From Nematopogon swammerdamellus (taxonomy: Eukaryota > Arthropoda > Insecta > Lepidoptera > Adelidae): DNA of 64,000 bases. This document shows positions 62,364 to 64,000 of the stretch, piece by piece (within the stretch, counting starts at the first letter, position 1; each line of letters opens with the position of its first letter). Below the pieces are notes generated by a model, which was not told where the DNA came from, ran no database searches, and worked only from the letters and a program-made list of their open reading frames with translations. The position numbers and the translations under genes were made by a program. The stretch covers positions 12,309,347 through 12,373,346 of the forward strand of contig OX336355.1 in assembly GCA_946902875.1 (NCBI GenBank), written 5' to 3'.

Positions 62364-62957
62364 TTACACCGCATTGTGTAGCGTGAGCGGATACTGACTG
62401 CTTCCGTTATTTAAAACGCTTTCTAACCCGTTATTCTCCTTATGCCCGTTGTGAATCGTGTATCCATTCTCCTCTTTCGATTCACCGTTTTGAACCTTAA
62501 CGGTCTCGACTGTTAGCTGAGCGGACAGTAAATCTACGTTACTTTGTGAATTATCAACATTGACTAACGGCGCAATGGGAGTGAGTAGATCGACATCCGA
62601 GTTTAGTAGATCCACGTTATTGCTTATATCTACTAAGGAGCTCTCGACCTTCGCCTGGGAATTGTCGAGGATTTTATTCTCGGTTTGGACGCCGAGAAGA
62701 TTGATGTTTTGCATGTTGGAGTTTCTCTCGGCGTCAATTAAGCTTACGGTACTTTGTATGATGTGGCTTTGCGTATTTGCGTTGTCGTTGGCTAGACCGA
62801 GTAAATCAACATTGTTTTGTGCGGTCTGGCCGTTGCCGTTGTCGGGTTCAGACTGTTTGTTTGATTTTGGTGCGTTATTGTCGGCAGGCGCGCTTTGGCT
62901 CATGATAGATGCGTTTGCGCTCTTGCCGCTAGTCTCTTGGTTCTTTTCTTCTTCAGC
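62364..62957 (-). CDS. Ensconsin-like gene, last coding exon with NVDLL repeats
   Basis: 198 residues starting AEEEKNQETSGKSANASIMS. It is very rich in Asn, Ser and Gln. Five similar motifs are spaced along it: NNVDLLGLAN (residues 48-57), NINLLGV, NNVDLLNSD, DVDLLTP and SNVDLLSAQ. No folded domain is visible; it is probably disordered. D-L-L motifs of this kind bind the clathrin terminal domain in some endocytic proteins; any such role here is speculation. Confidence 0.82.
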   Translation of the reverse strand, partial: AEEEKNQETSGKSANASIMSQSAPADNNAPKSNKQSEPDNGNGQTAQNNVDLLGLANDNANTQSHIIQSTVSLIDAERNSNMQNINLLGVQTENKILDNSQAKVESSLVDISNNVDLLNSDVDLLTPIAPLVNVDNSQSNVDLLSAQLTVETVKVQNGESKEENGYTIHNGHKENNGLESVLNNGSSQYPLTLHNAV

Positions 62958-64000
62958 CTGAAAAAAATTAAATATTAAGGTTTAATTACACATTTGTTCT
63001 TACTCTTTGAGTACTCTGCATGCAAACTCATGTTCACCAGTTGTTCAGTTTTTTATTATATAAATTTCTAAAAAGTCAATCAGCAAAATCATGTGGCGTT
63101 TGTGAAAAGTAACAGCCACAAAATCATGTGACATGTGAAGTTACAGCCGCAGAATCATGTGATGTGTTTGAGAAGTCACAGCCGTTTAATGTGGGGTGTG
63201 TGGAAAGTCACAGCCACAGCATTAACCTGATGTGTGTGAAGTCACAGCTACGGTATCATTTTATTTGTGTGAAAGTCACAGCCAAAGTATCATGTGATGT
63301 GTGTCAAAGTCACAGCCAGAGTATCTATGTGTGTGAAAGTCAAAACCAGAGAATCATGTGATGAGTGTAAAAGTCACAGCCAGGGTATCATGTGATGTGT
63401 GTGAAAGTCAAAACCAGAGTATCATGTGATGCGTGTAAAAGTCACAGCCAGAGTATCATGTGATGCGTGTGAAAGTCACAGCCAGAGTATCATGCGATGT
63501 GTGTGAAAGTTACAGCCAGAGTATCATGTGATGTGTGTGAAAGTCACAGCCAGTGTATCATGTAATGTGTGTGAAAATCAAAACCAGAGTATCATGTGAT
63601 GCGTGTGAAAGTCACAGCCGGAGTATCATGTGATGCGTGTGAAAGTCACAGCCAGTGTATCATGTAATGTGTGTGAAAGTCACAGCCGCGTGTGAAAATC
63701 AAAACCAGAGTATCATGTGATGCGTGTGAAAGTCACAGCCAGAGTATCATGTGATGCGTGTGAAAGTCACAGCCAGAGTATCATGTGATGCGTGTGAAAA
63801 GTCACAGCCGCAGTAGCACAGCCGCATTGCTTGCACGTCACATATGTTAGTGGCACGAAGTTCAGCTGCGCTACCTTCTTCTGGCGCGTGCGCAGCATAA
63901 TGGCCTCGACGCGCTGGCGGCGCGCCCTGCGCTCGGCCTCCTCGCGCTCGGCCTCCTCGCGGCGAGCCACCTCGGCCACCTCGCGCGCCTTCTTCTCCTC
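62364..64000 (-). CDS. Ensconsin/MAP7-like microtubule-associated protein, C-terminal part (gene span)
   Basis: Join of 64000-63875 and 62957-62364 on the minus strand, running off the right edge of the window. The first part is a charged helix (VAEVARREEAEREEAERRAR) ending RRQRVEAIMLRTRQKK. This is the signature end of the MAP7 domain, which binds kinesin-1 (human MAP7 has a comparable R..R.EEIM.RTRK). Ensconsin/MAP7 proteins decorate microtubules and recruit kinesin-1. The splice (AAG|GTAGCG to TTTTTTTCAG|GCT) is phase 0. The tail after it is polar, Asn-rich and ends QYPLTLHNAV. Confidence 0.8.
63088..63812. repeat. Intronic minisatellite, 34-bp unit, about 21 copies
   Basis: The unit GTATCATGTGATGCGTGTGA then AAGTCACAGCCAGA repeats through most of the last intron. 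Early copies near 63088-63240 are diverged and late copies near-identical. The variant AAAGTCAAAACCAGAG recurs at intervals, suggesting higher-order duplication. It starts about 60 bp from the donor at 63874. Confidence 0.9.
63875..64000 (-). CDS. Ensconsin-like gene, MAP7-domain end exon (partial)
   Basis: 42 residues, EEKKAREVAEVARREEAERE, EAERRARRQRVEAIMLRTRQ, KK, in one frame to the donor at 63874. The sequence is GC-rich, in contrast to the flanking intron. The 5' side is cut by the window edge. Confidence 0.85.

Overview
This is eukaryotic DNA, almost certainly from a moth or butterfly (Lepidoptera). It is AT-rich and intron-containing. It is packed with repeats that resemble lepidopteran ones: the CGGCCAAGTGCGAGTC repeat, RTE-type LINE tails reading YVQQWT, mariner debris and many SINEs. 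No prokaryotic or viral gene organisation is visible. Two protein-coding genes can be supported, both in the right-hand third.

Left two thirds (1-39,000): no convincing host gene. This part is layered transposon debris. It holds SINE copies of several modular types, LINE 3' fragments, and terminal-inverted-repeat elements. The better-defined elements are a 1.14-kb fold-back at 4609-5752, a 2-kb fold-back with tandem arrays at 7338-9325, a TTAA-flanked element at 9799-10244, an 8-bp-TSD element at 30180-30734 and a CAGGGTG-ended element at 34905-35371. There are also small near-perfect hairpins and minisatellites of 18, 54 and about 60 bp.

Gene 1 (+, about 41,026-57,751, perhaps starting at 39,179 or further left): a secreted chitin-binding protein of the CPAP1/peritrophin-A type. 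Five exons join in perfect phase. One six-cysteine CBM14 domain is split across two exons and sits between long polar arms. The 5' end with the signal peptide was not found. Its introns hold a tandem array of ten units of about 359 bp, in which each unit carries a strong 3' splice-site-like sequence. They also hold a TIR element with 14 copies of a 74-bp unit, plus SINEs and other small elements.

Gene 2 (-, 64,000-62,364, continuing past the right edge): the C-terminal exons of an ensconsin/MAP7-like microtubule-binding protein. It has a Glu/Arg-rich helix ending in RRQRVEAIMLRTRQKK, followed by a polar tail with five copies of an N-V/I-D/N-L-L motif. Its last intron is mostly a 34-bp minisatellite. 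The two genes are convergent, and about 4.6 kb between them holds no gene.

The most notable non-gene signal is the SINE network. One 5' module containing a GTGGGGC/GCCCCAC stem-loop is joined to at least three different bodies. One of these carries a tRNA-like box A fused to a 5S rRNA internal promoter. A central core is shared with yet another family whose head is a tRNA.
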